This document shows, piece after piece, positions 54,681 through 63,830 of a stretch of 64,000 nt of DNA. A program made the translations under genes and the position numbers. Position 1 is the first letter of the stretch; each line of letters opens with the position of its first letter. Location of the stretch: NCBI GenBank assembly GCA_023430885.1, contig JAEYYH010000015.1, forward strand, positions 54,215-118,214, read 5' to 3'. The notes beneath the pieces were generated by a model. It saw nothing but the letters and a program-made list of their open reading frames with translations, was not told the DNA's origin and did not search any database. The stretch is from Bacillota bacterium (GTDB lineage: Bacteria > Bacillota_I > Bacilli_A > RF39 > UBA660).

Positions 54681-54903
54681 GAGTAAATTTACTATTTTTA
54701 TTAATTTTTTAATATAAAATATACTATATAAAAGAAATTAATTATTTCATAAAACTACTAGTGCTTATTTTAATAATATTACCTATTATAAGCTTTTTTC
54801 CAAGTTAGACTATTATTTGATTATTCCCACTTGATTTACTTAAATTTGGTACATTTAAGAGCAATTTGTTGCGTATTGCAATAGCCAGTAGTTTATATAA
54901 ATT

Positions 54904-54933
54904 AAAAAAAACTAAACTGATGTTAGTTTAGTT
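54904..54933 (-). terminator. Rho-independent terminator
   Basis: On the minus strand AACTAAACT/AGTTTAGTT with loop AACATC is followed by T7; it overlaps the end of the 54928 gene. Confidence 0.8.
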
Positions 54934-55929
54934 AATTCCAAAAATTTTATCAATTAGATTACCCATATGGGGGATAACATACTCAACTTTACTAACTAAT
55001 TGATTTACTTCAGTATCTGGATAATCATAACCACTATTATTATCTCCCATAGTAGTAAAAGTTAAAACTTCAGCATTGTTTTTCTTTATAATGCGATGTG
55101 TAAGTGTATAACCTTTATAATTAAACTGAACTATATCATTTACATTTAAATTACCCACATCAAGCTTAGTAATATCTCTTATAATAAGTAAATCCCCTCT
55201 GCTAATTTTATCTTCCATAGAATCATTATTCATAATGCTTAGTTTATATTTAGTCAAACCTGAACTTAATAAACTAAAAATAATCCATATATAAACAAAA
55301 GTATATAATAATAAATGCCCAAAATCTTTAGCCTTACCATATTTCTCAATTATTTCTTTTTCCGAAGTTAATCCTAGCATTATACTAAAAGGAAGAAGTA
55401 ACAATATAATAGAATTTGTATAAGACGGGATATCTGGATATATAGGTAATATAAAGAATAATACCTCTGTCAATAATACATATATAAAAACTGATGAAAA
55501 ACTATATTTAGGAGCAATATATGTAATTACAACATCATTAGCAATAACAAATAAGCAAAAATTAAGAAATACTTCTGTAGAACCTGTTTTACCAATAAAA
55601 CCCAAACTACTAAGCAAAAGTAAATCAAGTATTGCCATAATAAAACAAATCATTTTATTGTTATTTATATTTTCACTAGCTTCACAATATCTAAAATGAA
55701 ATAAGGTTATAGCTAATTTTAACAAAGTATAAAATCCAAAAAAATAAAGTAAACTTAAATTACTATAGTTAAAATAAGCACCTTTTGGATCATAAAATAA
55801 AATAAAAAGATAATATAAAGAAAAGAAAACTAAACTGTATTTTAAAATTATTTTGTTAACAATCTTATTACTTTCAATGCGTCTCTCATTAAAGTCAATT
55901 TTTTTATATTCCACTCCAAAAATTCTCAT
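54928..55929 (-). CDS. Membrane-embedded S26 signal-peptidase-like protein (ER/SipW type)
   Basis: Residues 1-230 hold about eight membrane helices. The C-terminal ~100 residues form an S26B-type peptidase domain: MNNDSMEDKISRGDLLIIRD with the catalytic Ser, VNDIVQFNYKGYTLTHRII with the catalytic His, and TTMGDNNSGYD. A Ser/His pair is characteristic of SipW/archaeal/eukaryotic types. The ATG at 55929 follows GAGGGTGG. The long N-terminal membrane domain is unusual. Its substrates are unknown. Confidence 0.75.
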   Translation of the reverse strand: MRIFGVEYKKIDFNERRIESNKIVNKIILKYSLVFFSLYYLFILFYDPKGAYFNYSNLSLLYFFGFYTLLKLAITLFHFRYCEASENINNNKMICFIMAILDLLLLSSLGFIGKTGSTEVFLNFCLFVIANDVVITYIAPKYSFSSVFIYVLLTEVLFFILPIYPDIPSYTNSIILLLLPFSIMLGLTSEKEIIEKYGKAKDFGHLLLYTFVYIWIIFSLLSSGLTKYKLSIMNNDSMEDKISRGDLLIIRDITKLDVGNLNVNDIVQFNYKGYTLTHRIIKKNNAEVLTFTTMGDNNSGYDYPDTEVNQLVSKVEYVIPHMGNLIDKIFGIN

Positions 55930-56013
55930 GTCCACCCTCGCTACTCTACTATAAATAGTATACAACAAAAAAAGAAAGCAAACAATAAATTTTGATTTCT
56001 TTTTATTTTTCGA

Positions 56014-57147
56014 TTAAAAACTTTTTATAAATAGATAGAACTTTTCTCTAATTGCAGTCGAAAATTTCCTATTGTAAATAAATTTAAAAATTAGTTGTCT
56101 AATATATTCAATAATTGCACATCCTACAAAAACTATCATTGCTGTTAAAAATATTTTAATAATAAGCATATAACCACTGCCATTACTATAACCTACATTT
56201 GTCTCGGTTGCAAATCCAAACCACTTATATAAAAAATTATTTAATGTATAATTATCATGAATTAAATAAATTCCAAATGTTAGACCAGCTATTTTATTAC
56301 ATAATTTAGAGCTAAAATCTTTATACCAAAATAGTAAAAAAATACATGTGCTTCCTAGAATAACTAATGGATTATCATAAGAGAAAGTCTCCATAGATAA
56401 AATTTTTCTAAGTTCCCCTTGTAATCCACTGTTACCAAAAGTATTACCAAAACGATTTAATAAAAAGTTAAATACTATTGAAATAACAAGTATAGCAAAT
56501 ATAATGAATTTTTGTTTGTTCTTACTATACACTTCCATAATTCTACTTTTATCTATAGAATATTTTCTAAAATATGCTCCTATAAAATATAAAAGAATGA
56601 AATTAATTAATGAAAATCCAAAGGCATTGTTATACGTAACTTGATAAGTTAAAGTAGGTAAAAAACTAAACAATAATAGTCCTACTATAATTAATTTTGT
56701 GTGTTCTTTTTGATTAACCTTTTCAATAATTATATTTAGTACTGGCGAAACACAATATAATATTAAATATAATTTTGCAAACCAAGCACCTTCATACTGT
56801 ATTGGCAGTGCAGCCTCAATCAGTTCGCCTTTTGATAAAGGCCATAAATTAAATATATAAATAATGCCTAAAATAACAACACTATAAAACCACATTGCAT
56901 TATTAATTCGAAATAAATTTTTCAGTTTAAACGTATTGGTACATTGGTAATAACCAGCAATTAAAATGAATGTATTAACAAACAAATATACAATACACTC
57001 TAAAAAAACTAATACTGTTTGTGTCATCCCAGAAACATTTTCAATAACACAACCATGAATAATAACATGAATGACTGTAATTGCAAACATAGCTATTATT
57101 CTTAATAATTCAAAATTTGAGTCCCTATTTTTCTCTACTACTTTCAT
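56014..57147 (-). CDS. Acyltransferase family 3 membrane protein
   Basis: The start NFELLRIIAMFAITVIHVII is the family's catalytic first helix with the conserved His. About ten helices follow, including FGIYLIHDNYTLNNFLYKWF. It transfers acyl (often acetyl) groups to surface glycans. 377 residues. It belongs to the surface-polymer genes of the 56-63 kb region; another acyltransferase lies at 60465. Confidence 0.9.
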   Translation of the reverse strand: MKVVEKNRDSNFELLRIIAMFAITVIHVIIHGCVIENVSGMTQTVLVFLECIVYLFVNTFILIAGYYQCTNTFKLKNLFRINNAMWFYSVVILGIIYIFNLWPLSKGELIEAALPIQYEGAWFAKLYLILYCVSPVLNIIIEKVNQKEHTKLIIVGLLLFSFLPTLTYQVTYNNAFGFSLINFILLYFIGAYFRKYSIDKSRIMEVYSKNKQKFIIFAILVISIVFNFLLNRFGNTFGNSGLQGELRKILSMETFSYDNPLVILGSTCIFLLFWYKDFSSKLCNKIAGLTFGIYLIHDNYTLNNFLYKWFGFATETNVGYSNGSGYMLIIKIFLTAMIVFVGCAIIEYIRQLIFKFIYNRKFSTAIREKFYLFIKSF

Positions 57148-57215
57148 GTTGCACCTACTTTATATATGTATTATAACAAAAAAATGAATAAAATAAAAGA
57201 AAAAGCAAGCATATT

Positions 57216-58313
57216 CTACTTACTTTTTATCATTTTTTTTTGATCTTCTTCTATTTTTTGCCTTTTCATCTCTATGGCTAGATATTCCATAGTTCTTTTA
57301 AAACCATCTTTTACATTATATTTAGGTAACCAGCTTAATTCTTTTCTTAACTTTTCTGTAGATAATATTCCTAAAGTAAATGAGGCATTTCCTTTAGCAT
57401 TAGGATCTTCTTTTGGAATATCTATAATTAATTTTGTACCTTTGGTAGGCGAAATACTTACCAAAGTTTCTGCCAATTCCTTTATAGAAACTTTTGAATT
57501 TTCATCAGCTATATTATAGACAATATCACTAGAGTTTAAAAGTATTTTGAACATAGCATTTACAGCATCACTTATATAAGTATAAGTTCTAACAGCTTCT
57601 CCTTTGCTCTTCATTACTATATTTTCTCCAAACATAATATTCTTTAAGAAATCCGCTTGAACTCTACCGTCATATATAGACATTCCAGGTCCATACGTAT
57701 GCGCTAAACGCACTATTTTTGTATTAATACCATATTCTTCATGAACACCTACACACATATTTTCAGCTGCTTTTTTTCCTTCAGCATACCCATTCCTAGG
57801 TACTAATTGATCTACTTCTCCATACTTTCCATTTTCTTCAAAGAATTCTTGACCAACACTTGGTTGACCATATATCTCACGTGAAGAAACAAAAAGATAT
57901 CCATCAACATTATTCTTGATTGCAAGTTTCAAAGTATTTGCAGTACCAACAGTATTAGCCAAATTAGTTTCAAATGGAAATTTGCTCATTATTGCTGGGC
58001 TAGCAGGAGATGCTGCATGAATTATATAATCTATTTTATTTTCATAATTAAAACTATCTGTTACATCATGGATTAAAACTTCAACATTTTTGTTGCTTCT
58101 TATTTCAGTAGACAATTTGTCCGGATTTCTAACAACTGCCACTATATTAATATTAGTAGAATAAATTTCATTTAATTTTAATAGAGTTTCTACAAAATAT
58201 GAACCAATCATTCCACTTGCACCTGTTATCATAAAAGTTTTATTACTCATTTTAAGCAATTCTGGATTATCTTTAATTATTTGAATTGTATCTTCTTCTA
58301 TTATTCTATTCAT
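57216..58313 (-). CDS. NAD-dependent epimerase/dehydratase
   Basis: The NAD-binding motif MITGASGMIGSYFVETLLKL, the catalytic Tyr-x3-Lys (YAEGKKAAEN), and VRLAHTYGPGM are typical of extended SDR sugar-nucleotide enzymes (365 residues). It lies 14 bp after the cytidylyltransferase gene, so it probably acts on a CDP-linked intermediate or a sugar for the same polymer. The exact reaction is not clear. Confidence 0.88.
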   Translation of the reverse strand: MNRIIEEDTIQIIKDNPELLKMSNKTFMITGASGMIGSYFVETLLKLNEIYSTNINIVAVVRNPDKLSTEIRSNKNVEVLIHDVTDSFNYENKIDYIIHAASPASPAIMSKFPFETNLANTVGTANTLKLAIKNNVDGYLFVSSREIYGQPSVGQEFFEENGKYGEVDQLVPRNGYAEGKKAAENMCVGVHEEYGINTKIVRLAHTYGPGMSIYDGRVQADFLKNIMFGENIVMKSKGEAVRTYTYISDAVNAMFKILLNSSDIVYNIADENSKVSIKELAETLVSISPTKGTKLIIDIPKEDPNAKGNASFTLGILSTEKLRKELSWLPKYNVKDGFKRTMEYLAIEMKRQKIEEDQKKMIKSK

Positions 58314-58327
58314 ATTATCTCCTTAAA

Positions 58328-59089
58328 TTATTTTCTTTTTACTTTTTCTGCTTCTAATAAAGTATAAATTTGTTTTTGATCTTCAGCATTCAATCTTGCT
58401 AACAAATCAATATAATCATTAGGTGTAGTAACCTTTATGTTTCCACGATTTCCTTCAATTATGCAAACTTCTCTTCCAACGCTTCTAGCAAGAGTACATG
58501 AATCAACTATTCCTGATCCAGTATAATTAGGATCAGTTAATCTAACTTGTTCATGAACATCTAAAATATCTTTTAAAACAAAACTTTGTGGAGCTTGGGC
58601 TGTATACATATATTGTCTAGCTGGAGTTTCAGAAACTGTTTTTCCATCGAAACTCATTACTGGAGTTTCAAAACAAGGAGTACATGTAATAGCTGTACCG
58701 TTATTCTTTACACCTTCAATATTTTTTGATATAACTTCACTAGTAATTAAAGGTCTTACTCCATCATGAATAAGAACAATAGAATCATCCGGATTATTTT
58801 CAGAAGCTCTTTTTAAAACTTTGTATATTGTATCTTGTCCAGAATCACCACCAGGTAAAATGCCATCAGAAAATACCTTAGTAATATGATACTTTTCTAC
58901 TAGTTCTTTAAGATATGGTATAAATTCTTCTTTACACCCAATATATATTTTATCAATTTCATCGTGATATTGAAATTTCTCTAATGTATGTATAATAATT
59001 GGCTTTCCATAAATCTCTAAAAACTGTTTAGGTATAGAACTACCCATTCTTTGACCTGTACCGCCAGCAAATATTATTGCTATATTCAT
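58328..59089 (-). CDS. Cytidylyltransferase, IspD/TarI family
   Basis: IFAGGTGQRMGSSIPKQFLE is the CTP-binding motif, IHDGVRPLIT the metal-binding Asp, and TPARQYMYTAQAPQSFV the substrate part. At 253 residues it matches TarI (D-ribitol-5-phosphate cytidylyltransferase) and IspD. The neighbouring epimerase and acyltransferases favour a role in surface-polymer synthesis; an IspD role in isoprenoid synthesis cannot be excluded. Confidence 0.87.
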   Translation of the reverse strand: MNIAIIFAGGTGQRMGSSIPKQFLEIYGKPIIIHTLEKFQYHDEIDKIYIGCKEEFIPYLKELVEKYHITKVFSDGILPGGDSGQDTIYKVLKRASENNPDDSIVLIHDGVRPLITSEVISKNIEGVKNNGTAITCTPCFETPVMSFDGKTVSETPARQYMYTAQAPQSFVLKDILDVHEQVRLTDPNYTGSGIVDSCTLARSVGREVCIIEGNRGNIKVTTPNDYIDLLARLNAEDQKQIYTLLEAEKVKRK

Positions 59090-59204
59090 ACTGCACCTCT
59101 TTCATATATAAATTATTATATCATATTTTTTAAAATCTTCATATTTTCTAAGATATAATGTACAAAAAAATCTAAACAATTAAGTTTAGATTAGTTTATC
59201 TATT

Positions 59205-59281
59205 TGGTAGCGACGGAGAGATTCGAACTCACGACCTACCGGGTATGAACCGGTTGCTCTAGCCAACTGAGCTACATCGCC
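59205..59281 (-). tRNA. tRNA-Met (elongator, anticodon CAU)
   Basis: Acceptor GGCGATG/CGTCGCT, D-arm GCTC..GAGC, anticodon stem ACCGG/CCGGT with loop TTCATAC, T-loop TTCGAAT and encoded CCA. The sequence closely follows the elongator tRNA-Met of Bacillus, including the G1-U72 pair. The T-stem has one T-T mismatch. Confidence 0.92.
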
Positions 59282-59299
59282 ATGTCAAACGACAAATAG

Positions 59300-59328
59300 A
59301 TTATATCAAATCCATCAATCATTGACAA
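59300..59328 (-). promoter_or_regulatory. Promoter of tRNA-Met
   Basis: On the minus strand TTGTCA (59323-59328) and TATAAT (59300-59305) are 17 bp apart. Confidence 0.75.
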
Positions 59329-59420
59329 TACTTTTTATACTATTTTTTAAAATTTAATTATAATATAAGTATAAACCTAAATAATAATATTATAGTTATA
59401 AATACATTTATTACAATAAT

Positions 59421-59443
59421 AAAAAGCACTAACGTGCTTTTTT
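59421..59443 (-). terminator. Rho-independent terminator of perR-rubrerythrin
   Basis: On the minus strand AAAAGCAC/GTGCTTTT with short loop and T tail. Confidence 0.85.
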
Positions 59444-59446
59444 ATA

Positions 59447-59989
59447 TTAATAGTTTTCTTTTAAAACTTCAAAATAAGCTTGTGGATGAGCACATACAGG
59501 GCAAACTTTTGGTGCATTTTTACCAAAATGTACATGTCCACAGTTACGGCATATCCACATAGTATTTTCATCATCTTTTTCGTACACAGTTTCGCCTTCA
59601 ATATTAGCTAATAACTTTCTGTATCTTTCTTCATGACGTTTTTCTATAGCAGCTACACCATTAAATAATTTAGCAATTCTTCCAAATCCCTCTGCTTCTG
59701 CTTCTTTAGCAAAAGTAGCATACATATCTGTCCATTCATAATTTTCTCCAGCTGCAGCATCTTTTAAATTTGTAATAGTATCTCCTATTTCGCCACCATG
59801 TAACTCTTTAAACCATAGTTTAGCGTGTTCTTTTTCATTTTGTGCTGTTTCTTCAAAGATTGAAGCTATTTGTTCATATCCCTCTTTTTTTGCTTTTGAA
59901 GCATAATAAGTATACTTATTTCTTGCTTGGCTTTCTCCAGCAAATGCAGTTAATAAATTTGTTTCTGTTTTTGTTCCTTTTAATTCCAT
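59447..59989 (-). CDS. rbr: Rubrerythrin
   Basis: This non-haem di-iron peroxidase of anaerobes has the ferritin-like four-helix part with diiron Glu/His (ESQARNKY, NEKEHAKLW, EAEAEGFGRIA, EKRHEERYRKLL) and a C-terminal rubredoxin domain (CRNCGHVHFG, CPVCAHPQAYF). 180 residues. The ATG at 59989 follows GGAGA and lies 6 bp after the perR stop codon; it is cotranscribed with and probably repressed by PerR. Confidence 0.96.
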   Translation of the reverse strand: MELKGTKTETNLLTAFAGESQARNKYTYYASKAKKEGYEQIASIFEETAQNEKEHAKLWFKELHGGEIGDTITNLKDAAAGENYEWTDMYATFAKEAEAEGFGRIAKLFNGVAAIEKRHEERYRKLLANIEGETVYEKDDENTMWICRNCGHVHFGKNAPKVCPVCAHPQAYFEVLKENY

Positions 59990-59994
59990 ATTAT

Positions 59995-60378
59995 CTATTC
60001 TCCTTTTCCTATACAATTAGGGCAAATACCGTCAAAAACCAAATCCTTTGATATTATCTTATATTTAGTTTCTAACTCTATTTTATCATAAAATTCTTCC
60101 GAAGTATCAAAAAATACATCTTTTACACTATCACACAAAATACATCTTATATGATGATGTGGCATAGTTGTTTTATCAAATCTGTCCTGATTATTTGACA
60201 CGCCTATTCTTTTTATATATCCGTTGTCTGCTAAAGTATTTAAATTTCGATATACTGTGCCCAAACTAATATTTGGTATGATGTCTCTAACTCTATTATA
60301 GACAAGTTCAGCAGTTGGATGATCACACGAATCTATGACTACTTTAAGTATAATATCTCTTTGATATGATTTTTTCAA
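59995..60378 (-). CDS. perR: Fur-family peroxide-sensing repressor PerR
   Basis: The winged helix (PTAELVYNRVRDIIPNISLG, TVYRNLNTLADNGYIKRI) is followed by the dimer/metal domain with DRFDKTTMPHHHIRCILC and CPNC at the C-terminus, supplying the structural zinc Cys4 and the regulatory His/Asp site. 127 residues. The start is TTG, after AGGAGA. Operon with rubrerythrin. The promoter lies between two 7-1-7 boxes. Confidence 0.93.
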   Translation of the reverse strand: MKKSYQRDIILKVVIDSCDHPTAELVYNRVRDIIPNISLGTVYRNLNTLADNGYIKRIGVSNNQDRFDKTTMPHHHIRCILCDSVKDVFFDTSEEFYDKIELETKYKIISKDLVFDGICPNCIGKGE

Positions 60379-60394
60379 AATATTTCTCCTAATC

Positions 60395-60409
60395 TAGTAA
60401 TTATTACTA
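60395..60409 (-). promoter_or_regulatory. Fur/PerR-type 7-1-7 box downstream of the perR promoter
   Basis: TAGTAAT-T-ATTACTA is a perfect 7-1-7 inverted repeat just downstream of the predicted start. It follows the geometry of Per boxes. Confidence 0.75.
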
Positions 60410-60416
60410 CATTATA

Positions 60417-60445
60417 ATTATAGCAGTTTAAAGAAAACAAGTCAA
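60417..60445 (-). promoter_or_regulatory. Promoter of perR-rubrerythrin
   Basis: On the minus strand TTGACT (60440-60445) and TATAAT (60417-60422) are 17 bp apart. Confidence 0.8.
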
Positions 60446-60446
60446 T

Positions 60447-60473
60447 AAAAAGTAGTAATAATTACTACTTTTT
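60447..60473 (-). promoter_or_regulatory. Second Fur/PerR-type box, embedded in a perfect 13-1-13 palindrome
   Basis: TAGTAAT-A-ATTACTA (60453-60467) repeats the first box and extends to a 13-bp arm, including A5 and T5. It covers the stop codon of the acyltransferase gene, so it can serve as that gene's terminator as well. Confidence 0.7.
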
Positions 60474-61508
60474 AATTTTAAACAACGTCCTTTGTTCAAT
60501 AACAGGAACAACTTTACTGTAAATTATAGTTAATACTATAGTTGATAAAAGGCATATTATAAAATATATATCTTTGTTATAACTTGATAATCCAAACTTG
60601 TCAAAAACAGTCATAGGAATTCTTTGCAATATATATACCCAAAACAAATTATTTCCAAACCATAATAGCAATTTGCTTTTAATAGAAATCTTCATAGTTA
60701 TTAAAATAATTAACAAGCAAAAAATTATTGATACAATATTAAAAATAACTACACCATTACTTCGATAAAAGAATAAGAAAACAAAAACTAAAAAAGTTGT
60801 TGCAATAAATATATAATAGGTTTGATTAGATCTTTGTACAATTTTTTCTATTTTATCTTTGAAATATGAGTAAAATAGTCCAGCTGTAAAGCAAAGGCTT
60901 GTATCTACCCAGTGAGGAGCTCTAAATCTTTCTATATAATATATATAAATAAAAGTTAAAAACATAACACCTAAAATTGCCAGAAAATCATTTTTTTTAA
61001 AGATTTTGAATGACACATAACAAATGGAATATAAACATAGTATGGCAAATATATACCAATTACTGTTGCCTATACTCTCCCATCCAATAAAAGATAATAA
61101 AAAAGTCGACCAACTAAAATGGATTTTTAAAACACTATTTATTACAGCAAAAGTTAATATAACAAGACCAAATTCAAAGAACGTCTTAAATATTCTTTTT
61201 TTCGGCATGCTGCTTATATACTTCTCCTTATTCTTTTTAATTGATTCGTATATTCCATAGCCTGAGTAAAAGAGAAATAACGTCACCATCAATTGCCCTA
61301 ACAATTGGATAATTTTCATTATAGGCTTGTCTACAAAATCATCATAAATTACATAACTATTTATATGACTAAAAAACACTATTATTATAAATATTCCTTT
61401 AATTATTGCTGTATTATTCTTTGAAAGATATTCTTTATTAAAACTTTTAAAATCTATCGATAAAAAAAACAGCCCATCTATTATTAATAGTAAAAAAAAT
61501 ATTAGCAT
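60465..61508 (-). CDS. Acyltransferase family 3-like membrane protein
   Basis: About ten membrane helices; TAIIKGIFIIIVFFSHINSY corresponds to the first catalytic helix with His, and LFWVYILQRIPM to the late helix of the family. The ATG at 61508 follows GGGAGTG, so the ORF's 18-residue N-terminal extension is left out. It resembles O-acetyltransferases of surface polymers (347 residues). Confidence 0.82.
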   Translation of the reverse strand: MLIFFLLLIIDGLFFLSIDFKSFNKEYLSKNNTAIIKGIFIIIVFFSHINSYVIYDDFVDKPIMKIIQLLGQLMVTLFLFYSGYGIYESIKKNKEKYISSMPKKRIFKTFFEFGLVILTFAVINSVLKIHFSWSTFLLSFIGWESIGNSNWYIFAILCLYSICYVSFKIFKKNDFLAILGVMFLTFIYIYYIERFRAPHWVDTSLCFTAGLFYSYFKDKIEKIVQRSNQTYYIFIATTFLVFVFLFFYRSNGVVIFNIVSIIFCLLIILITMKISIKSKLLLWFGNNLFWVYILQRIPMTVFDKFGLSSYNKDIYFIICLLSTIVLTIIYSKVVPVIEQRTLFKIKK

Positions 61509-61568
61509 AAAATCACTCCCTATATTACTGGTACTTATATTGTTAATATAAATATAACACATAAAAAG

Positions 61569-61595
61569 AAAAAAAGAAATAATACTTATTTCTTT
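61569..61595 (-). terminator. Rho-independent terminator
   Basis: On the minus strand AAAGAAATAA/TTATTTCTTT with T run at the end of the 61586 gene. Confidence 0.75.
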
Positions 61596-62149
61596 CCGTT
61601 ATAAAATATAGATACTATTTCAGCAAAGCCATGTAATATAGAAACATTATTGCTTATCGCAATTCCTTTACCTAAAGCTTTACCTCCTATCGTTAATGAA
61701 GCTACTATACCAGTAACAACTAAAGTTACATAAAATTTTGGCAAATCAAATTCATTAGCCACTAATGAAGCGACTATTATGCCGGCTGAACCTGAAATAA
61801 TTCCACATATATCCCCTACCACATCATTACAGAAAGAAGATACTTTATCAGCGTTTTTTATAAACTTGACAGCAATATCTGCACCTCTTACTTTTTGTGC
61901 ACTCATTGAATTAAATGGGCCTATATCAGCACTAGTTACAGATACACCTATCATATCAAAGATAACTCCTAATAGCACAAACAATAATAAAACCAGTATT
62001 CCAACCACCATTCCGACATTAGAGAGAATCGTCTCTGATGCAAATGAAAATGTAACAGATATAACAAAAGCTAAAATAATTATTTTAATTATCCAACCAG
62101 CATTTGAGCTTTTTTTCTTGTCTTTTTTCTTTTCTAATTTTCTTTTCAT
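61586..62149 (-). CDS. CNNM/CorB-like membrane protein
   Basis: A basic N-terminus (MKRKLEKKKDKKKSS) precedes about four membrane helices; FDMIGVSVTSADIGPFNSMS and KVRGADIAVKFIKNADKVSS resemble the DUF21/CNNM transmembrane domain of Mg2+/Co2+ transport proteins. It lacks CBS domains. 187 residues. It begins 8 bp after the glycosyltransferase stop. Confidence 0.7.
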   Translation of the reverse strand: MKRKLEKKKDKKKSSNAGWIIKIIILAFVISVTFSFASETILSNVGMVVGILVLLLFVLLGVIFDMIGVSVTSADIGPFNSMSAQKVRGADIAVKFIKNADKVSSFCNDVVGDICGIISGSAGIIVASLVANEFDLPKFYVTLVVTGIVASLTIGGKALGKGIAISNNVSILHGFAEIVSIFYNGKK

Positions 62150-62157
62150 AATAACCT

Positions 62158-63093
62158 CTATTTATCTTTATTATTAATTGTATTTTTAGCAATATATATT
62201 GGTCTTTTTTTAGTTTCTACATACGTTCTTGCAATATACTCACCAACTATTCCAAGAGAAAACAATTGAATTCCACCAAGTAGCAATAGTAATACTACTA
62301 TTGTAGCATATCCAGATACTGCAATGCCATAGAAAATCTTCTGAATTATTACAATAATTAAATAAAAAACAGATAATATAGACGAAGTTATACCTACAAA
62401 AGTAGCAATTTTTAGAGGAGCCGTGCTAAATGATACGATTCCTTCAACCGCATATCTAAAAAGTTTGATAAAAGACCAACTACTTGTTCCATTCGCTCTT
62501 TCTTTGACTGTATATGGCATATAATATGTATTATACCCCACCCAAGAGAATATACCTTTAGAAAATCTAAAGTATTCTTTCATTGAAAGAATAGAATCCA
62601 CCATGCCTCTCCTAAATGTTCTAAAATCACTTGCGCCTTGAACAAACTCTGTATCTGATAATTTATTCATAATTTTATAAAAACACGACTTAAAAAAGGT
62701 CAATGTTTTTCCTTCTTTTCGTTGTTCTTGATATGTTGCGACTGCATCATATTCTTCGTTATTATCAAGGTAATCAACCATATCTAAAACTAACTTTGGG
62801 TCTTGTTGCATGTCAGCATCAATAATTGAAACATATTTTCCTACTGAATTTTCAAGTCCGGCATACATTGCTGCTTCTTTTCCAAAATTTCTAGAAAAAT
62901 TTATGACCTTAATATTTTCTTTAGCATTTTCACAAATATCTTTTAAAACTTTATAGGTATCATCTTTAGAACCATCATTAATAAAAATTATTTCATAACT
63001 TTTAATATTCTTAAAGTCTTTGCTGATACAATTGTATATTAATTTAACATTTTTAGCCTCATTATAACAAGGTACTATAATTGATAATTTCAT
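62158..63093 (-). CDS. Glycosyltransferase family 2 (GtrB/dolichyl-phosphate-mannose-synthase-like)
   Basis: The catalytic domain LSIIVPCYNEAKNVKLIYNC has SIIDADMQQDPKLVLDMV (DxD-like), and two C-terminal helices (IATFVGITSSILSVFYLIIV and TIVVLLLLLGGIQLFSLGIV) anchor it. It is of the type that loads undecaprenyl-phosphate with a sugar. 311 residues. Confidence 0.92.
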   Translation of the reverse strand: MKLSIIVPCYNEAKNVKLIYNCISKDFKNIKSYEIIFINDGSKDDTYKVLKDICENAKENIKVINFSRNFGKEAAMYAGLENSVGKYVSIIDADMQQDPKLVLDMVDYLDNNEEYDAVATYQEQRKEGKTLTFFKSCFYKIMNKLSDTEFVQGASDFRTFRRGMVDSILSMKEYFRFSKGIFSWVGYNTYYMPYTVKERANGTSSWSFIKLFRYAVEGIVSFSTAPLKIATFVGITSSILSVFYLIIVIIQKIFYGIAVSGYATIVVLLLLLGGIQLFSLGIVGEYIARTYVETKKRPIYIAKNTINNKDK

Positions 63094-63187
63094 TTTATAT
63101 TTCTCCTTAAACCAGCAATATTATATCACTAATAACATCAAATTGAATTAACAAAATGTAATATTTTACATTTCTAAATATTATGTA

Positions 63188-63208
63188 CAAAAAAAGGACC
63201 TACGTCCT
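63188..63208 (-). terminator. Terminator of the large RNA
   Basis: On the minus strand AGGAC/GTCCT with loop GTAG is followed by T7. Confidence 0.8.
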
Positions 63209-63824
63209 ATTTTTATGTTGAAATCGATGGCCATTTTAATAGTAAACTTTGCGTCTTAGGTCAAGTTGTATTTCACCAGTTTCTCCATACACGTTACCAT
63301 GTATGCGGTTCCCCTTTAAAGAAACAGGTACGGCGTTTCCTATCCGTACGACTTGATTACCACTTAGTACGCACTGCAATCCCATTTAATGATGCACTCT
63401 AGGGGATTTCCCCACCAACTGATTTATTATTAATTCTTTTTTGCAGGTACAGTTTCAGATTGCGATTTTCAAATTAGTCTAGCTAAAACTAATTCAAAAT
63501 GGATCAATCATTCCAAGTAACCCACTCAAGACAAGCTACACTACTCATAACTTTCGCCACATAGTAGGTTCAATCCTAAGTCGTAGTAAGTCCTTCAATA
63601 TGCAATATATGTATATGCTTACCACAAGATTAGGTCTCCACGAATATAGGGTCGTGAGCGCATGCCATTGCGGACGCCCAATATTCTATCCCCCAGCATC
63701 CACCCCAAACTGGGCGTAAGAAGCAGACACCAAAGGCTTCACAGATATGCTCTTTAATGGTTTTTTAATCCCATCTTCATAATAAATCTTATTGACTAGA
63801 ATAATGTGCCAATCAAAATTTACA
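63188..63824 (-). ncRNA. Large structured noncoding RNA (~637 nt), ROOL/OLE-like candidate
   Basis: There is no ORF. The transcript is defined by a strong promoter (63831-63859) and a terminator (63188-63208). The sequence is much richer in G+C than neighbouring intergenic DNA and full of stems: ACGCCCA/TGGGCGT; CTCACGA/TCGTGGAG; GTAAG/CTTAC; GTACGG/CCGTAC (loop ATAGGAAACG); CATACA/TGTATG within GTTTCT/AGAAAC, all closed by CAAGT/ACTTG and TGCGT/ACGCA as a three-way junction near the 3' end. It lacks tmRNA, RNase P and SRP signatures. The size fits ROOL, OLE or GOLLD RNA, but I cannot prove the family by eye. Confidence 0.7.
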
Positions 63825-63830
63825 AGTATA

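Noticed and set aside
63188..63824. tmRNA, RNase P RNA or a group II intron
   Set aside because: No tRNA-like ends or tag ORF, no AGAGGAAAGUCC-type P4 segment, and no 5' GUGCG/domain V pattern or reverse transcriptase was seen.
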